Positions 40,932-52,975 of a stretch of DNA of 64,000 nucleotides are shown here, one piece after another. The translations under genes were made by a program, and so were the position numbers. The notes under the pieces were generated by a model. The model had not been told where the DNA came from and did no database searches. It was given only the letters and a program-made list of their open reading frames with translations. The stretch is from Perca fluviatilis (taxonomy: Eukaryota > Chordata > Actinopteri > Perciformes > Percidae). Within the stretch, counting starts at the first letter, position 1. Each line of letters opens with the position of its first letter. Location: NCBI RefSeq assembly GCF_010015445.1, contig NC_053114.1, forward strand, positions 22,392,724-22,456,723. The letters are read 5' to 3'.

Positions 40932-43900
40932 GTAAATGTAAACTAGATCGTAGATCTCACAGATAACTTATGATATTTTAGCTAAATGTTGAGCGCATTT
41001 CTTTTGAGAGGACACAGCAGAAACATTGTTGGGGCAGCAGTGCCAACGTTAGTTAGCGTTAGCTATGTAAAAAACAGCAGCTATTAGCTATACGGTTAAT
41101 ATGGTAATATGATTGTTTTTTTGCACGTTCATCATAACCACCAGCTTTTCTAATGACAGCCGTCACTGAAATCATTCATATTCAATGTGTTTGATGGTTA
41201 AGCAAGTAACATGGTAGCATAAGTCAAAGCTATTGAAGCTGTCACAGCACTAGCTAGCTAAGTCATTCCTGCAAAGAGGCTCGCTGTGTTTTTACAGCGG
41301 TGGAGGATGGCTTGTATCACTAAGTGGCAACACATGTCCATGTTACTGTATGTTTCAGACTGTGGGGTGACCATGGTCAAGAATCACTGGAGAATGCACA
41401 TGTTTGTCTCATCAACGCCACAGCAACTGGAACAGAGATACTGAAGAACCTCGTGCTTCCAGGTAAAACCAGCTGTGGCTCTGTGTCGGTGCAGCAGGTA
41501 CTGATTTAAAAGCATCTTTCTTATTGAATGCATTCATCTCTTTGTCAGGTATTGGAGCATTCACCATAGTGGATGGACACACAGTCTCTGGGGAAGATGT
41601 TGGAAACAAGTAAGACAGCACTTATTTTTTTTGAAAAGTTGATCTAAGCTATAACGAATATGTGTTAGTTTTACTTGTGTGTTCAAGGTTGACCTCTTGA
41701 TCTTGTTTTGCAGCTTTTTCCTTAGCAACAACAGCATTGGAAAGGTATGTTTTGCTAAAATAAATTCATTATGTTTTATGAACATTTGCAAGTGCGCGCA
41801 CACAGACACACTATTTCCTATCCTGTTTTGGCTACCTACATCTGCACCTCTCCCCCCTTGGTAATTCATAAAGTCATTTTTAATATTCTTTTTAGAATAA
41901 TACATCATATAAATGCATTGTATTTGCACATTTGTATTAGCCCTGACCTTAGTTTTTATGTATGTTGCAGAACAGAGCACAGGCTGCCACTGAGCTGCTA
42001 CAAGAACTTAACAGTGATGTCTCTGGAAACTTTGTAGAGGAGGTTGGTATTGTTTAGGTTTTGACATGGTGCCACAGATGTTTTCACAACAGTAACCAGT
42101 GATGTTTCAGTAGGAAGGTATTGAATATGCGCTGTGTAAATATGTAAATGTATTGATCGGTATCATCGCTCTGATAGTGACAGAGATCCCTCTTGTATTT
42201 TCTGTTACACCTGCAGAGTCCAGACAAGCTTCTAGACAACGATCCAGAGTTTTTCCACAGGTTTACCATAGTGATCGGTGTCCAATTGCCAGAAAGGTAT
42301 AAGATATAGTTCTTTACTTCCAAATTTCATTATAACAAATGAGTTAATGATCTTAGCAATATAAAGTATGCTGAACTAGTATTTTTACTGTAATTTCAAA
42401 GAAAATATCTGTGCAATATAATGAAGATTGCCACCTTTAAATGTATAGAAATGATTTACTTCTTTTGTAGAAACCTTATTTTTTAATTGCCTTTTTTATT
42501 AACAATATTTTCTGCCAAATTAATTTTGGAAAATCTTCTCTCAAATCCAACAGCACATGTCTGAGGCTAGGCTCAGTTCTGTGGAGTGCCTCTGTCCCTT
42601 TCCTAGTCTGTAAAAGCTACGGCCTGATCGGCTACATGAGACTAGCGGTGCAGGAGCATACAGGTTAGTTCAACAGCATTTCACTTTGATTCTACTAATC
42701 ATATTATGACACGGTTACACATTAAATAATAATAACTTTTAATTTGTCATATTTATACATGTGTAATGCGTTCAGTTCACAGTGGAGCATGAACCCATGA
42801 AATTGCTAATGCAGTACTGTGATAAATAGCATTTCATAACTCACCCTCTATAGTCATGAGTATTTACATGAGATTATTCTTTTTAGAACATCGTCATTTT
42901 ACTGTGGCTTGTAGTTTCTATGTAAAATTTGAATTTTTAAAAAGGAATATTGACATTTTACCGCTTCAGTGATTGAATCCCACCCGGACAATGCCTTGGA
43001 GGACCTGAGGTTATACCAGCCTTTTGCCGAATTCAAGAACCACATTCAGTCGTACGACCTTGACAGCATGGACAAAAAGGTTTGTACTTTGGGGTCAGCA
43101 CATTTGTCTGTGGTCATTAGTCAGTTTAAACTATGTCAGTTTTACACAGCTGATAGTTCTCCTCTGCATTCTTTATTTAATCCGCAGGACCACAGTCACA
43201 CGCCGTGGATTATTATTGTTGCTAAACACCTGGAGAAATGGCTCAGTGAGGTACCGTACATTTTCTGTGCCAAGACAAATTCACCATCACTGATATTAAT
43301 GCCTGACTACTTTTGTTGGTGTTTCTGTACAATAAAACGTCACTCTACTTTTGTCGTTGTAGCACAACTGTCAGCCACCGAAAAATTACAAGGAGAAAGA
43401 GGCCTTTAGACAGTTCATTCGAGAAGGTATTTGTGGACCTCTAGATTGCATTTGCCTAAATGCAGTGACTTGGCTGTATAATGCAAACCTATCTGTGATT
43501 TTATTTCCTTCAGGGATCCTGAAGAAGGAAAATGGTGTCCCAGAGGATGAAGAAAACTTTGAGGAAGCTATTAAGAATGTCAATACTGCTTTAAATCCAA
43601 CCAAGGTGCCGGATCTCAAATACTCTTAGGGTTTTAGTAGTAGTAGTAGTAGATAACTTTATTGTCCCCGTGGGGCAGTTGGGTTTGCGGCACAATCGCA
43701 AGGCACTTTATGACAAGACATCAGACATATGACACAAACAAATACTCCTTGCATCAGACTCCGACAGACAAGACATGACAAATGACAAATTTTAAGAGTT
43801 TTCTTGTGTCCCATTCAACATAAGTCACCTTTTAAACCCTGTCTGTTTTCAGAGATGGGAAGTAACAAAGTACAAATACTTTTCTTACTGTACTCAAGTA

Positions 43901-46900
43901 GATTTTTCAGATATTTTTACTTTACTATTTATTTTTGTGCCAACTTTTTACTTTTACTAATTTTTAACATGAATATCGGTACTTTCTACTCCTTACATTT
44001 TACAAAATTGGCTCGTTAATTTAGTTTCAAATAATTTGCGTCATCTATACCAAATTCAATCTAATTGGATGGGAAAATACATTGCACTTGACGCACCACT
44101 ACAAGACGACTCGACAGATTTGGCGGCATTCATTCGCGGCAAATCATTGCGGCTTGATGGCGGTAACGTTAGCACATATTAGTATGGACGCCGACATGAT
44201 TGAAAATGAAGAAAACACATACATGTAGATTCCTTTAAATTTTCAGGGGAAGATTAAAAAAGAGAAACTGGATCTGTGAATTCTCACAGAATCACAATTA
44301 AATTTAGAGTATTCAGAGTAATTTTTAACAAAAGGATCTGTACTTCTACTTGAGTACGGGAAGTGAGTACTTTTTCCATCTATAGTGTCACAGTTAACAG
44401 TCAAGTCCAGTGAGACTCGTCTAGTAACGTCTCTTGTTTCTGCAGATTCCTAGTGCTGTTGAAGACCTCTTCAATTGTGAGCAGTGTAACAACATCACAT
44501 CACAGGTTTTGACTTTTTCTTCTGAGAATGTTTTTAAAAAGTACACACATTAGTTATAATCATAGTTTCAGATAAGTTGTTTTTGAGGTGGTTGCTTGTG
44601 TTCTGTTGGTGCGTGTTCACCAGAGCCCGTCCTTCTGGGTGATGCTGCAAGCTGTCAAGGAGTTTGCTCTCAAGGAAGGCAATGGAAGTCTACCTGTACG
44701 GGGAACCATCCCAGATATGATCGCAGACTCTCAGAAATTCATCAACCTCCAAAATGTGTAAGTGGGGAATATATGGGTGATAGATTTGTAGAGGGCACGA
44801 GAGCAACAGAAAAGTACTTCGTTATCTTATCCAACAGTACATTCGGTTCTATATCTTTCTTTCTAACAGTGCATGATTTAATAATGTTAGTTTTGTGTTG
44901 CTGTTCATTTTTGTGCCTTTTTTCAGTTACAGAGAAAAGGCCATGCAGGATGCATCAGCTGTTTCTAAGCATGTAGAACGTCTATTGCAGTCTGTTGGGA
45001 AGGTATGCTGTAGCCATGTAGTCACTGAATAAGAAGTCTGGGTTTGTATTTAGGGCTTAATTAAATCAGTTAATTTCTATCCAAAATAAATGTTTGATAG
45101 GTCAGATTAATGAGGTGTGACTAGGAAGCACTCGATTTGATGTATAGCAGCAGGAACTTTAAAATCAATGGGACAATCTTACTGTTGTGGCAACAATCAA
45201 AGGCTAACAATTAGCTGCTTAGAGGGTTAATATAGGGACATCTATCCAGTAAACGCTAGTCAAAAGAAATATGTGATGTGCCCCTACAAAAAAAAACATC
45301 CTACAACTGCATCCAAACAAGTTTAACTAACTCTGGAAACCAAATCTGTGATAAACTGTTCAGACCTACAACAGAATTGGCGGTTGGCAACTTTTGATAG
45401 GTTTTGCCCTGAACTAGTCAAAATATGACTATTACATATAAATATTACAATTCATTTGACTGAAAATGGATTTCCACTGAAATTACCTTTTCCTTTCCAC
45501 CAGCCACCAGAGAGCATCTCTGAAAAGGACATCAAACTGTTCTGTAAGTATTATGAAGTATACAGTTAACATGCATGCAATTCAACTTGATTAATGCAAC
45601 ATGCTTTCCAAATACTGTATATACTATATAAATAGTTTTTAGAGGCATTTATTTTGTATTATGATGCAGAGTTGGGGTTTCATTATGTCACGCTTCTAAT
45701 CTTCTAAGTACATTTTCACATGTTATGTTACGCCTGGAAATTGGTAAAAATATCTGCTTCAAATAATGCACTAATTAATTACACTGTCGGATCTGATTAT
45801 TCATGGCAGTTAGTGTCTTATCCATATAAACGTACCTACTGAGGACCTTTTAGACAAACGTGTATGTGAATTGAAACTGCCTCACACTGTATTTTCACCA
45901 GTAACATTTTGTTACTAATGTAGCAGCACTTGTCTTGCTCCATGTCTGTCATGGGTAGCCTTCTCTGACTTCAAAAGTTTTCATTTCTCTGAGCACAGAC
46001 AGATTAAGATTTGTAATGCTGTCACTGTATGCTCCTGCAATAAGTGTATTGCTAACTGTAAGCATTTGTGTTGGTGTCTAGGTAAAAACGCATTCTTTCT
46101 GAGGGTGGTGCGCTGCAGATCTCTGGCTGAAGAATATAGTGTGGATTCAGTAAACAAAGATGAAATCAGTAAGTTGGAGATGAATGTCCTTTCTTATTGA
46201 ACTGTTCAGTCTTGTTTATTGTTATTTGTTTGTTTCCTGGTAAGCGTAAAGCATAATCGCCTATTAACGTTAGCTGTGTGTCCTCAGCCTCAAGCATGGA
46301 CAATCCAGATAGCGAGATGGTGTTCTACCTCATGTTTCGCGCTGTTGATCGCTTCTATCAGCAGCACTCCCGCTACCCAGGTACGGCCAAGGATCATACT
46401 GGTCGTTCTTGAAAGACTTGAACAAGATGTGAAACTCCTCCCATGTAACTGACTTGAAACCTTCCAGCTTCATAAAATCAAACATATCATAGTCTGATTT
46501 TATTCTGCAGAATAATGTACATTTTTCCTCCTGATGCCAGTATATAGAAATAAAAGGATTTTATGAGTCTCAGTTCCCCATCTTTTACCACCATCTTTTT
46601 ATGTCCTCTCTTACCAGGGGTTTATAACTACCAGGTGGAGGACGACATCAGCAAACTGAAGCTGTGTGTGAACAGCTTACTGCAGGAGTACAGCCTCAAC
46701 GTCAACATCAAAGACGATTACATCCATGAGTTGTGAGTCATGGCCACTGCTGGGTTTACTGATTGGACTGGTTGTTAAAGACTGTGCCAAATAATTATGA
46801 TCTTTTTTTTTCTTCATAATATGCAGCTGTCGATATGGTGCAGCAGAGCCACACACAGTTGCTGCTTTTTTGGGAGGTAATATTTTAGCTTTCTACATGA

Positions 46901-47097
46901 ATGTAAACCTAAGACAGCATATCTCACCTGTACAGTGCTAATAACTCCAAGATGTTTATTTATCCTTTTTCAATGGGGTTTCTTTAGGATCTGCTGCTCA
47001 AGAGGCCATCAAGATCATCAGCCACCAGTTTGTGCCCTTCAACAACACTTTCATTTACAACGCAATGTCACAGACCTCCGCTACCTTACAGTTGTGA
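40882..47097 (+). CDS. nae1: NEDD8-activating enzyme E1 regulatory subunit, 20 exons
   Basis: APPBP1/NAE1 pairs with UBA3 to adenylate NEDD8 and pass it to UBE2M for cullin neddylation. Exons: 40882-40931, 41359-41462, 41549-41609, 41714-41744, 41971-42042, 42217-42296, 42554-42663, 42970-43079, 43188-43250, 43363-43426, 43514-43605, 44446-44505, 44624-44757, 44927-45002, 45504-45543, 46082-46168, 46288-46380, 46618-46732, 46827-46876, 46988-47097. All GT-AG; sum 1602 nt, 533 residues (human 534, also 20 exons). Start at 40882 has A at -3 and G at +4 and gives [17 protein letters not shown]. It has the pseudo-ThiF N-terminal part ([18 protein letters not shown]), the NAE1-specific insert (about residues 170-400) and the C-terminal adenylation half ([17 protein letters not shown]). 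No catalytic Cys domain is expected; UBA3 supplies it. Confidence 0.98.
41359..41462 (+). CDS. nae1: nae1 exon 2
   Basis: [20 protein letters not shown] then [12 protein letters not shown], the first Rossmann strand and helix of the pseudo-ThiF fold. Confidence 0.98.
41549..41609 (+). CDS. nae1: nae1 exon 3
   Basis: [19 protein letters not shown], second strand of the nucleotide-fold core. Confidence 0.97.
41714..41744 (+). CDS. nae1: nae1 exon 4 (31 bp)
   Basis: A small exon, [11 protein letters not shown], recognised by protein match and phase 2-0 splicing (acceptor ttttgcag, donor gtatgt). Confidence 0.96.
41971..42042 (+). CDS. nae1: nae1 exon 5
   Basis: 24 codons, [20 protein letters not shown] then FVEE. 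Confidence 0.97.
42217..42296 (+). CDS. nae1: nae1 exon 6
   Basis: [20 protein letters not shown] then GVQLPES. Confidence 0.97.
42554..42663 (+). CDS. nae1: nae1 exon 7
   Basis: [20 protein letters not shown] then [15 protein letters not shown]. Confidence 0.97.
42970..43079 (+). CDS. nae1: nae1 exon 8
   Basis: [20 protein letters not shown] then [13 protein letters not shown]; start of the NAE1-specific helical insert. Confidence 0.97.
43188..43250 (+). CDS. nae1: nae1 exon 9
   Basis: [20 protein letters not shown], 63 bp, phase 0 at both ends. Confidence 0.97.
43363..43426 (+). CDS. nae1: nae1 exon 10
   Basis: [20 protein letters not shown], a poorly conserved start then the KEKE helix. 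Confidence 0.96.
43514..43605 (+). CDS. nae1: nae1 exon 11
   Basis: [20 protein letters not shown] then [10 protein letters not shown]. Confidence 0.97.
43633..43800. repeat. Retroelement-tail-like repeat with (TAG)n
   Basis: TAG trinucleotides followed by ATAACTTTATTGTCCCCGTG and GGGCAGTTGGGTTTGCGG, the reverse of a common fish LINE 3' end. Confidence 0.55.
43852..44387. repeat. TIR repeat of the AAGTACAAATAC family
   Basis: Left end AGATGGGAAGTAACAAAGTA with TACTCAAGTAGATTTTTC; right end TACTTCTACTTGAGTACGGG and GAGTACTTTTTCCATCT, inverted with mismatches. A common non-coding teleost repeat. Confidence 0.65.
44446..44505 (+). CDS. nae1: nae1 exon 12
   Basis: [20 protein letters not shown], 20 codons. 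Confidence 0.97.
44624..44757 (+). CDS. nae1: nae1 exon 13
   Basis: [28 protein letters not shown] and INLQN, the best conserved part of the insert. Confidence 0.97.
44927..45002 (+). CDS. nae1: nae1 exon 14
   Basis: [20 protein letters not shown] then QSVGK. Confidence 0.97.
45003..45503. other. nae1 intron 14
   Basis: 501 bp, AT-rich, nothing recognisable. Confidence 0.8.
45504..45543 (+). CDS. nae1: nae1 exon 15 (40 bp)
   Basis: [13 protein letters not shown], acceptor ttccaccag, donor gtaagt. Confidence 0.95.
45544..46081. other. nae1 intron 15
   Basis: 538 bp, nothing recognisable. Confidence 0.8.
46082..46168 (+). CDS. nae1: nae1 exon 16
   Basis: [20 protein letters not shown] then DSVNKDEI. 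Confidence 0.97.
46288..46380 (+). CDS. nae1: nae1 exon 17
   Basis: [20 protein letters not shown] then [10 protein letters not shown]. Confidence 0.97.
46618..46732 (+). CDS. nae1: nae1 exon 18
   Basis: [20 protein letters not shown] then [18 protein letters not shown]. Confidence 0.97.
46827..46876 (+). CDS. nae1: nae1 exon 19
   Basis: [17 protein letters not shown], the crossover segment of the C-terminal adenylation half. Confidence 0.97.
46988..47097 (+). CDS. nae1: nae1 exon 20 with stop
   Basis: [20 protein letters not shown] then [11 protein letters not shown], stop TGA at 47095-47097. Confidence 0.98.
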
Positions 47098-47580
47098 ATA
47101 CAGTTACTGATCCAGAGTTTGCTTCCAGATATTATCAGAGGAAACAGAGCAAGATGAAAATAGGCATTTACCAACTTGCTTTATTAATCTATACTGTAAA
47201 CTGAAAGTATGAAGAAAGATTTTTATCACATTTGAATGAGATAACTGTCCAATTGTGTGCACTTAAACCCAAAAATGCTTCTCACGCAGAAGATCAAAGG
47301 TCAGAACTCTTTAGACTATCGACCATTCCAGTTCTTGAAGGGGGAGAAATCAGGATAGCACCCACGGAGGATTTCTTCAAACTTTTCTTTGTGTGGCAGG
47401 CAACATTAAACAAAGCTGGAATTTAAACTAACAAATTCAAAACCTTAATGTAGTATTTTCATCTGTGAAACTCCACATTTGTGTATGGCATATTACAATG
47501 TAGCAGCACTTTGTATACTTTAATCACAACAGTCTTTTATTGTATTGTGTTTGAAACAAGGTGGAAGATTTGGGGTTAAA

Positions 47581-47586
47581 ATTAAA
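47581..47586 (+). promoter_or_regulatory. Candidate nae1 polyadenylation signal
   Basis: ATTAAA about 485 bp after the nae1 stop, the first good hexamer found in the 3' flank. Confidence 0.35.
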
Positions 47587-50500
47587 AAATGAACATGCTG
47601 TATGTAGTGTTTAACCCTCATGCATTGCTATAAAGACATTGAATATTTAACCTGAATGTGTTTATTTTATGACAAAGGTTAAGTTATTCAGCAGACATGT
47701 CTTGCGGTGTGCAAAAGTGATTTGTCCCTTCTGCTCATCTGCCAACTTTTGGGCTTGCACGGTTTCATCTCTGTTCAGCTAGAGTCTGGTAAACACTTTG
47801 AGTTAAACGGCCGTCACATGTTGACTTGTAAAAATGTTGAAACAAGGATTACACAGTTATTCAGCGCTTCTTGAGAAGCTTGTAATGTGACTTGTCCCCA
47901 GGTTAAGGTTAATGAATTTTGTCTGGAGTTGATGGTATTATTCTATCCAAACACCAGAGGGCACCCTGGCATGTTTTTACTATTCATAGATCAACATGTA
48001 GTTCCAAGTTTGTTTAACATACCTGTTCATTGACCAATTCCTGAACACTGACCACTGGATACAGGCTGCATTTCACGTATTCAGCTGTGGTATGTTAACA
48101 AAACACTTGCAATGTTACTTATTAACCAATAGGTTGTTTCACAATCGCTGTCTTGAGATGCCTTTAAAGTGTAGAGGATGCTGGTCTTCTTAATGACAAC
48201 GAGGCAGCACAGACTCCTGAGAAAGCGAGAATTATGTTATGAGGGTCATTGTGATGTAACTGTTGGGCAGGGTGAAGGTTTTTTTTCCCCAGACTTTGGC
48301 AGAATGGAAATTTGCCCTCAGCAGATCTTTTCCTTTCATCCCTCCCAGCTTTCCCCATGCAGTGATCTTTCTCATATTCTCACACACACACTCACACCCT
48401 CCGTCTGAGAAAGGATAGAGCAGGTTGCCAAGACGTATTCTGGCCATTTCCTAAATGAAGAGTGTTGTCCACTGCCTAAAAGATTATCATGTTGCCATCC
48501 ATCCACCCACTGCCTCTTAAGATTATCCTGTAGTCACAGTGCCAGGTTTAGTAGGCCAAACCAGACTGAGTTAGAGATGCAACCTACTAAATAACTTTAA
48601 TTTAGTCAAATACTGTAAATAATGTCATCAGATGTAGAATAAGTGTTCATTTGCCTCTGTAGCCATTACCTCTGTTGTACAACTCTGTTTCAATCCGGCC
48701 AGGTTTTTTTTTTTTTTCTTTCTCACAGTTCTCTCTGTGTCTCCTAAATAAAGACAACACTGAGGGAATAGGGTTTTCCTTAAAACAAACTAAACATTTA
48801 CATTATTTGAACAAAGTGTGTTATTGGTCATTGTATCCCGTAGTTGCATGAGACATCTATGAAGGAAGCTCTTTGTCTCTTGAGTTTAATTGTTCTAATA
48901 TTGTGGGTCAGTAATCTGCTGTTCTTTCTATAGCGGTTTTTCCTCTGGTGTGTTGAAGCAAACTTCTGAATTGCTTTTAAGCCCCCTTTCATACTCTTCT
49001 CATTTTGTTACCTTCTTATCCTATTCAACATCTTCTACCTCTGTGCCTCAAAGACACTGCAGAGTGCAGAGGGGGCACAAGGTCAGATTTTGATTATTGT
49101 GCATCCACCAATTTGTATACAGCTGTGTCAACATCCCAACATATAACATTCAGTGCTGACCATTTTAAACTCACCAGTATGGCTTCAGCCATTGCACTGT
49201 ATCTGCTTCACTATCACAGACCTTACGGTGACGGGTGTGTCTCTCTAACCCCCACCCTTGTAAGAATGGTTACTGACGAGATAACAGAAACAAACAGGCC
49301 AAGGAGGTCAGATCCAAACATATTTGGGCCTATTTCTTTAAGTGTTTATATGGTAAACAAAGTCAAGTACTAGAGCAAATGGTATATTTTGATAGAGGAC
49401 ATAGAGAGAGAGAGGACACCCAAACATGATTAGTTCTAAAAAGGTTAAAAGGGCTGTCCTCTGATATAAACAGCAGGCTGGGATTGTCTCCACAAGGCTC
49501 TCACAGACTGTTCCCAAATATATAAAATACCTGCTTTTTCCACGGTCACATGCACTATGCGCGGCCACCGAAATCAGTACAGTAGGTACAACAAACGGTC
49601 CTTTGATGCAGTAGGGCTAATGAGGCAAACTAACATATTTGTTTTTCAGTCACCTGTTAATCTGATTGTTCCTTTTGTCTTGATGGTTTTAGAAAGAACT
49701 GGAATTGTATTTTTTTAAATACCTTTCAGTGGATTAGTCATGCTTAAATACATTCCAAGAAAAAGGAAAATGTGTCTGTATTATGTAATAATTAGGCAAG
49801 TGATACATGTGTAATGTTTTAGTAAGCAGCAGGTTCATGGTACGTTAGCATGCGGTTACTAGTTTCCTCTTAGAACTAATTGACAAATTAAACACTTAAT
49901 CACACATTTGAACTTTAAAAAGAGTGGCCTTGCTTTTCTAATAAAACGTAGAAGAAACCTGAATACTGAATTGATTTATTCATTTCAAATGGATCAGGTC
50001 TATATCCTTTGATTATGGCTTTTCTTTCCTATCTCAGTTCCTGCTGGGCCGACCTGACATTTTTATTGTGTATTATTTTGCTTGATCGGAATATGCACCA
50101 AAATATTGATATTTTCTTAGTTATCCCCATGGCTATCGCATGCCTGCAGGTCATCATTTCAGGGCTTATAAAGCACACAACCACTACCTTCAGTTCATAA
50201 AGTACAGTGTTTCTCTTGGGGTGACAATATATCCTGAACAAGCAACACAGTATGCAGCAAATGGTTGATTCAAATCAATAGTGAGAATTAGGGCCTTATG
50301 GCCAAACACATTTTTGTGAGCCTATGTATGTCTCTTGCTGAACAGCAGAAGCATGAATCGCTATGGCCACAAGTGACAGTATGGCACAATGGTAAAATGC
50401 TAAAATATAGTGCAACAGAAGCAGAGAGGAGTTATAAAGTCCGCGAACTGACTCAGTAATGTCAATTACTTGTCACTTGTCAATTACACGGCAGGTTTGC

Positions 50501-50973
50501 AAATATTAACCACAACCTACTGGTCATACCAGACCAAATAGGACTGTAGCTGCAAAAAAAACAAGTTGAAGCTCACTATAAAACTGCAGATTCAGATGAC
50601 AATTCTCTGTAGGAGAATCAATGTATCATTTGATACATTGTAATGATAAAACATATTGATTGTAGCCGCTTTCAGGAGAGATTATTATCCACTGCTCTGT
50701 AATCTTTTACTTCAGATAATGCCAATCACACTACAACCAAATCAACTCACTGATTCGTCAACCAAATATGCAATTGTAAGAAACAGGTGACAACTAACTC
50801 TACATATGATTTCTGTTTTACTATGAAACAAGAGTGAACATACAGCTAATAGAAACAAGATGGAAATTCACCTTTTCCACACTTCAATGCACATGTCTGT
50901 ACTCTGCCTCCTCTGTTGCATCCAAGCATTATCAACTGCTTTATCTCAAAGCCACAGGAGAGACCCAACAATA

Positions 50974-50976
<3 letters not shown>

Positions 50977-51050
<74 letters not shown>
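50977..51050 (+). repeat. (TG)n microsatellite
   Basis: About 36 units. Confidence 0.97.
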
Positions 51051-51052
<2 letters not shown>

Positions 51053-52794
51053 GGGGGTTAGTTGGGAGGAGGGGCTAGTCAATAATGCTAAAATCAATCA
51101 GTAAATCAAGAAGCACGGCCAACAATGATTCTCACTAGAAGCTTTAAGCAATAACAGGAGAGAAAAAGGGGGAGGGAACTGGATGAGTCATCTTAGGGAA
51201 ATGATGGAAATTGCACAGCAAAGGTGGCAGACTGCTGCTCATATCTCCCTCAAGGACGAGGGCTGTATGTCCCCTTGTCACACCCTGTCACTGGATAAAA
51301 GGTTGCATTTTACACTGAAGGCAGCGAGAGGCAAAGGCAGGAGGAGGTTGAGAGCGATGTCTTCTGATGGCTCATGGCTGTTAGTTTGAGCCATTTACCT
51401 GGCTGGGGTCCAACAAGTTCACCTCCTCATGAGGCCCAGGCTGAATTAAAACCGGCCTGCCAGAGCAGAGTGGAGTTTTCAGTGTGCTTGCTTGGAGACT
51501 GCAGGAGGCCGGCATACTTTAAACCTCTCAGGGGTCTGCTGAGGGCCTCTCTATTCTTCCTACAAACAGATGGAGCTGTGACTGAGGAATGTATATGTAC
51601 AATACATACAGATCCTTGTGGAAATGAAGGAAAGACACAAACAATGCAACAGCAACAGTTGTGTTTCCTTGTTACCAAAATGTAGAGGACTGTAAAACCA
51701 TTTGGATTAAAACCATACAAATGATTTGCCTGAGTGAGTGAGAATTAAAGTAGATTAGTAATAAATTAGTAACACTGTGCATGTTTCACTGTACTGCCCA
51801 TTACAGCTTGTACAAGTGGTCTATAGGCTTTATGAAATGTGCAGTTAACAGCGGTGCAGTTTAAGCCAGCAAGAGTCTGTGAGGGTGGATCTGTCCCAGC
51901 TGCCAGACCTTAATGGTTATAGTATGCTTGCAATGTTAATGAGTTCATGTATAACACACAGACGCATAGGACAGTATCCAAACCACTGATTGAGGAGGAG
52001 ATATGACTATGACCTCTGCCAAAACTGGAAGGTATTTGAAGACCAATCCACCTCTCTCCTTGTTATATTCATTAGAAATATGGAATGCAGTGCAATATAC
52101 AGTATACACAACACATGCATGCATACAAGCAAGCACGGAAGAGAGTGCCGCGCTGCTTTTCAAGTTTAGCAAAACAAACACAGTTTTCAGTGGGCCTCAG
52201 ATTATTTGAGCTGGAGTTGTTGATAAAAACCCTCCTTGTGGAGCCGTCAGTAACGACACAGAAAGTTGTATATCTGTACACTGTACGATTCATTTTCTCA
52301 GCTTAGTTGTCGTCATCTAAATATTCTGCTATTTGAAGACAAACATTTCTGGAGCTGAGGTGAGAAAACAACTCATACTTTTCTTTTAATGACAGCCATC
52401 TAAATACAGTATAAAACAGATACTAATGATTGTTATTATAAGCATTGTCAGATAATATATGTGTCTGTTTGTGCTAAACTTGTCATGGAATTATTCTGTA
52501 AATTAACAACACAAAACAGGCAATGCTGTGACAAAAGGTAAACATCCTATACTTCCGCATAACTAACCCAAACGTGTGTGTGTTTGTGCAATGTGCATCT
52601 GTGCGTGTAAAATGGGCAACTGCACAATGTATCGGACATGCGGGCCACATGAGGTAACAATGATGTAATGTGACTGCGTGATTATGATAGCGTGTGCTGA
52701 TATTATGAATGAGTCAAAACAGGACAGAGGCAGAAAAAAAACAATGTTTTTGAGGCTCCTGCCAACATTTCTTTGACCATTTGAGGATTAAAAC

Positions 52795-52975
52795 ATTGTG
52801 GGATTATAGGCCTTTGACACTTTCTGACTTGTACACAGTAAGAAAATCACAAGTAATAAAATTATTGATGGCTGAATTCCATTTAGCTGCTTCAGTTTTA
52901 GGGTCCCTGGTAATGTGCATTATGGCTCACTGTCATGGCTTACTGGGACACTGGAACAGAGCCAAATTTTAGTAT
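52795..52975. repeat. Dispersed repeat (GATGGCTGAATTCCATTTAG family), copy 1
   Basis: Contains GATGGCTGAATTCCATTTAG, GCTTCAGTTTTAGGGTCCCT and GCTTACTGGGACACTGGAAC. A second, truncated copy runs off the window at 63870-64000. Confidence 0.6.

Larger units (their letters stand above)
43606..44445. other. nae1 intron 11 with two repeats
   Basis: An 840-bp intron, the largest repeat load in this compact gene: a retroelement-tail-like piece (43633-43800) and a TIR repeat (43852-44387). Confidence 0.75.

Noticed and set aside
40882..47097. Search for a catalytic cysteine in nae1
   Set aside because: NAE1 is the pseudo-E1 half; the active cysteine is in UBA3, so its absence is normal and not a defect.
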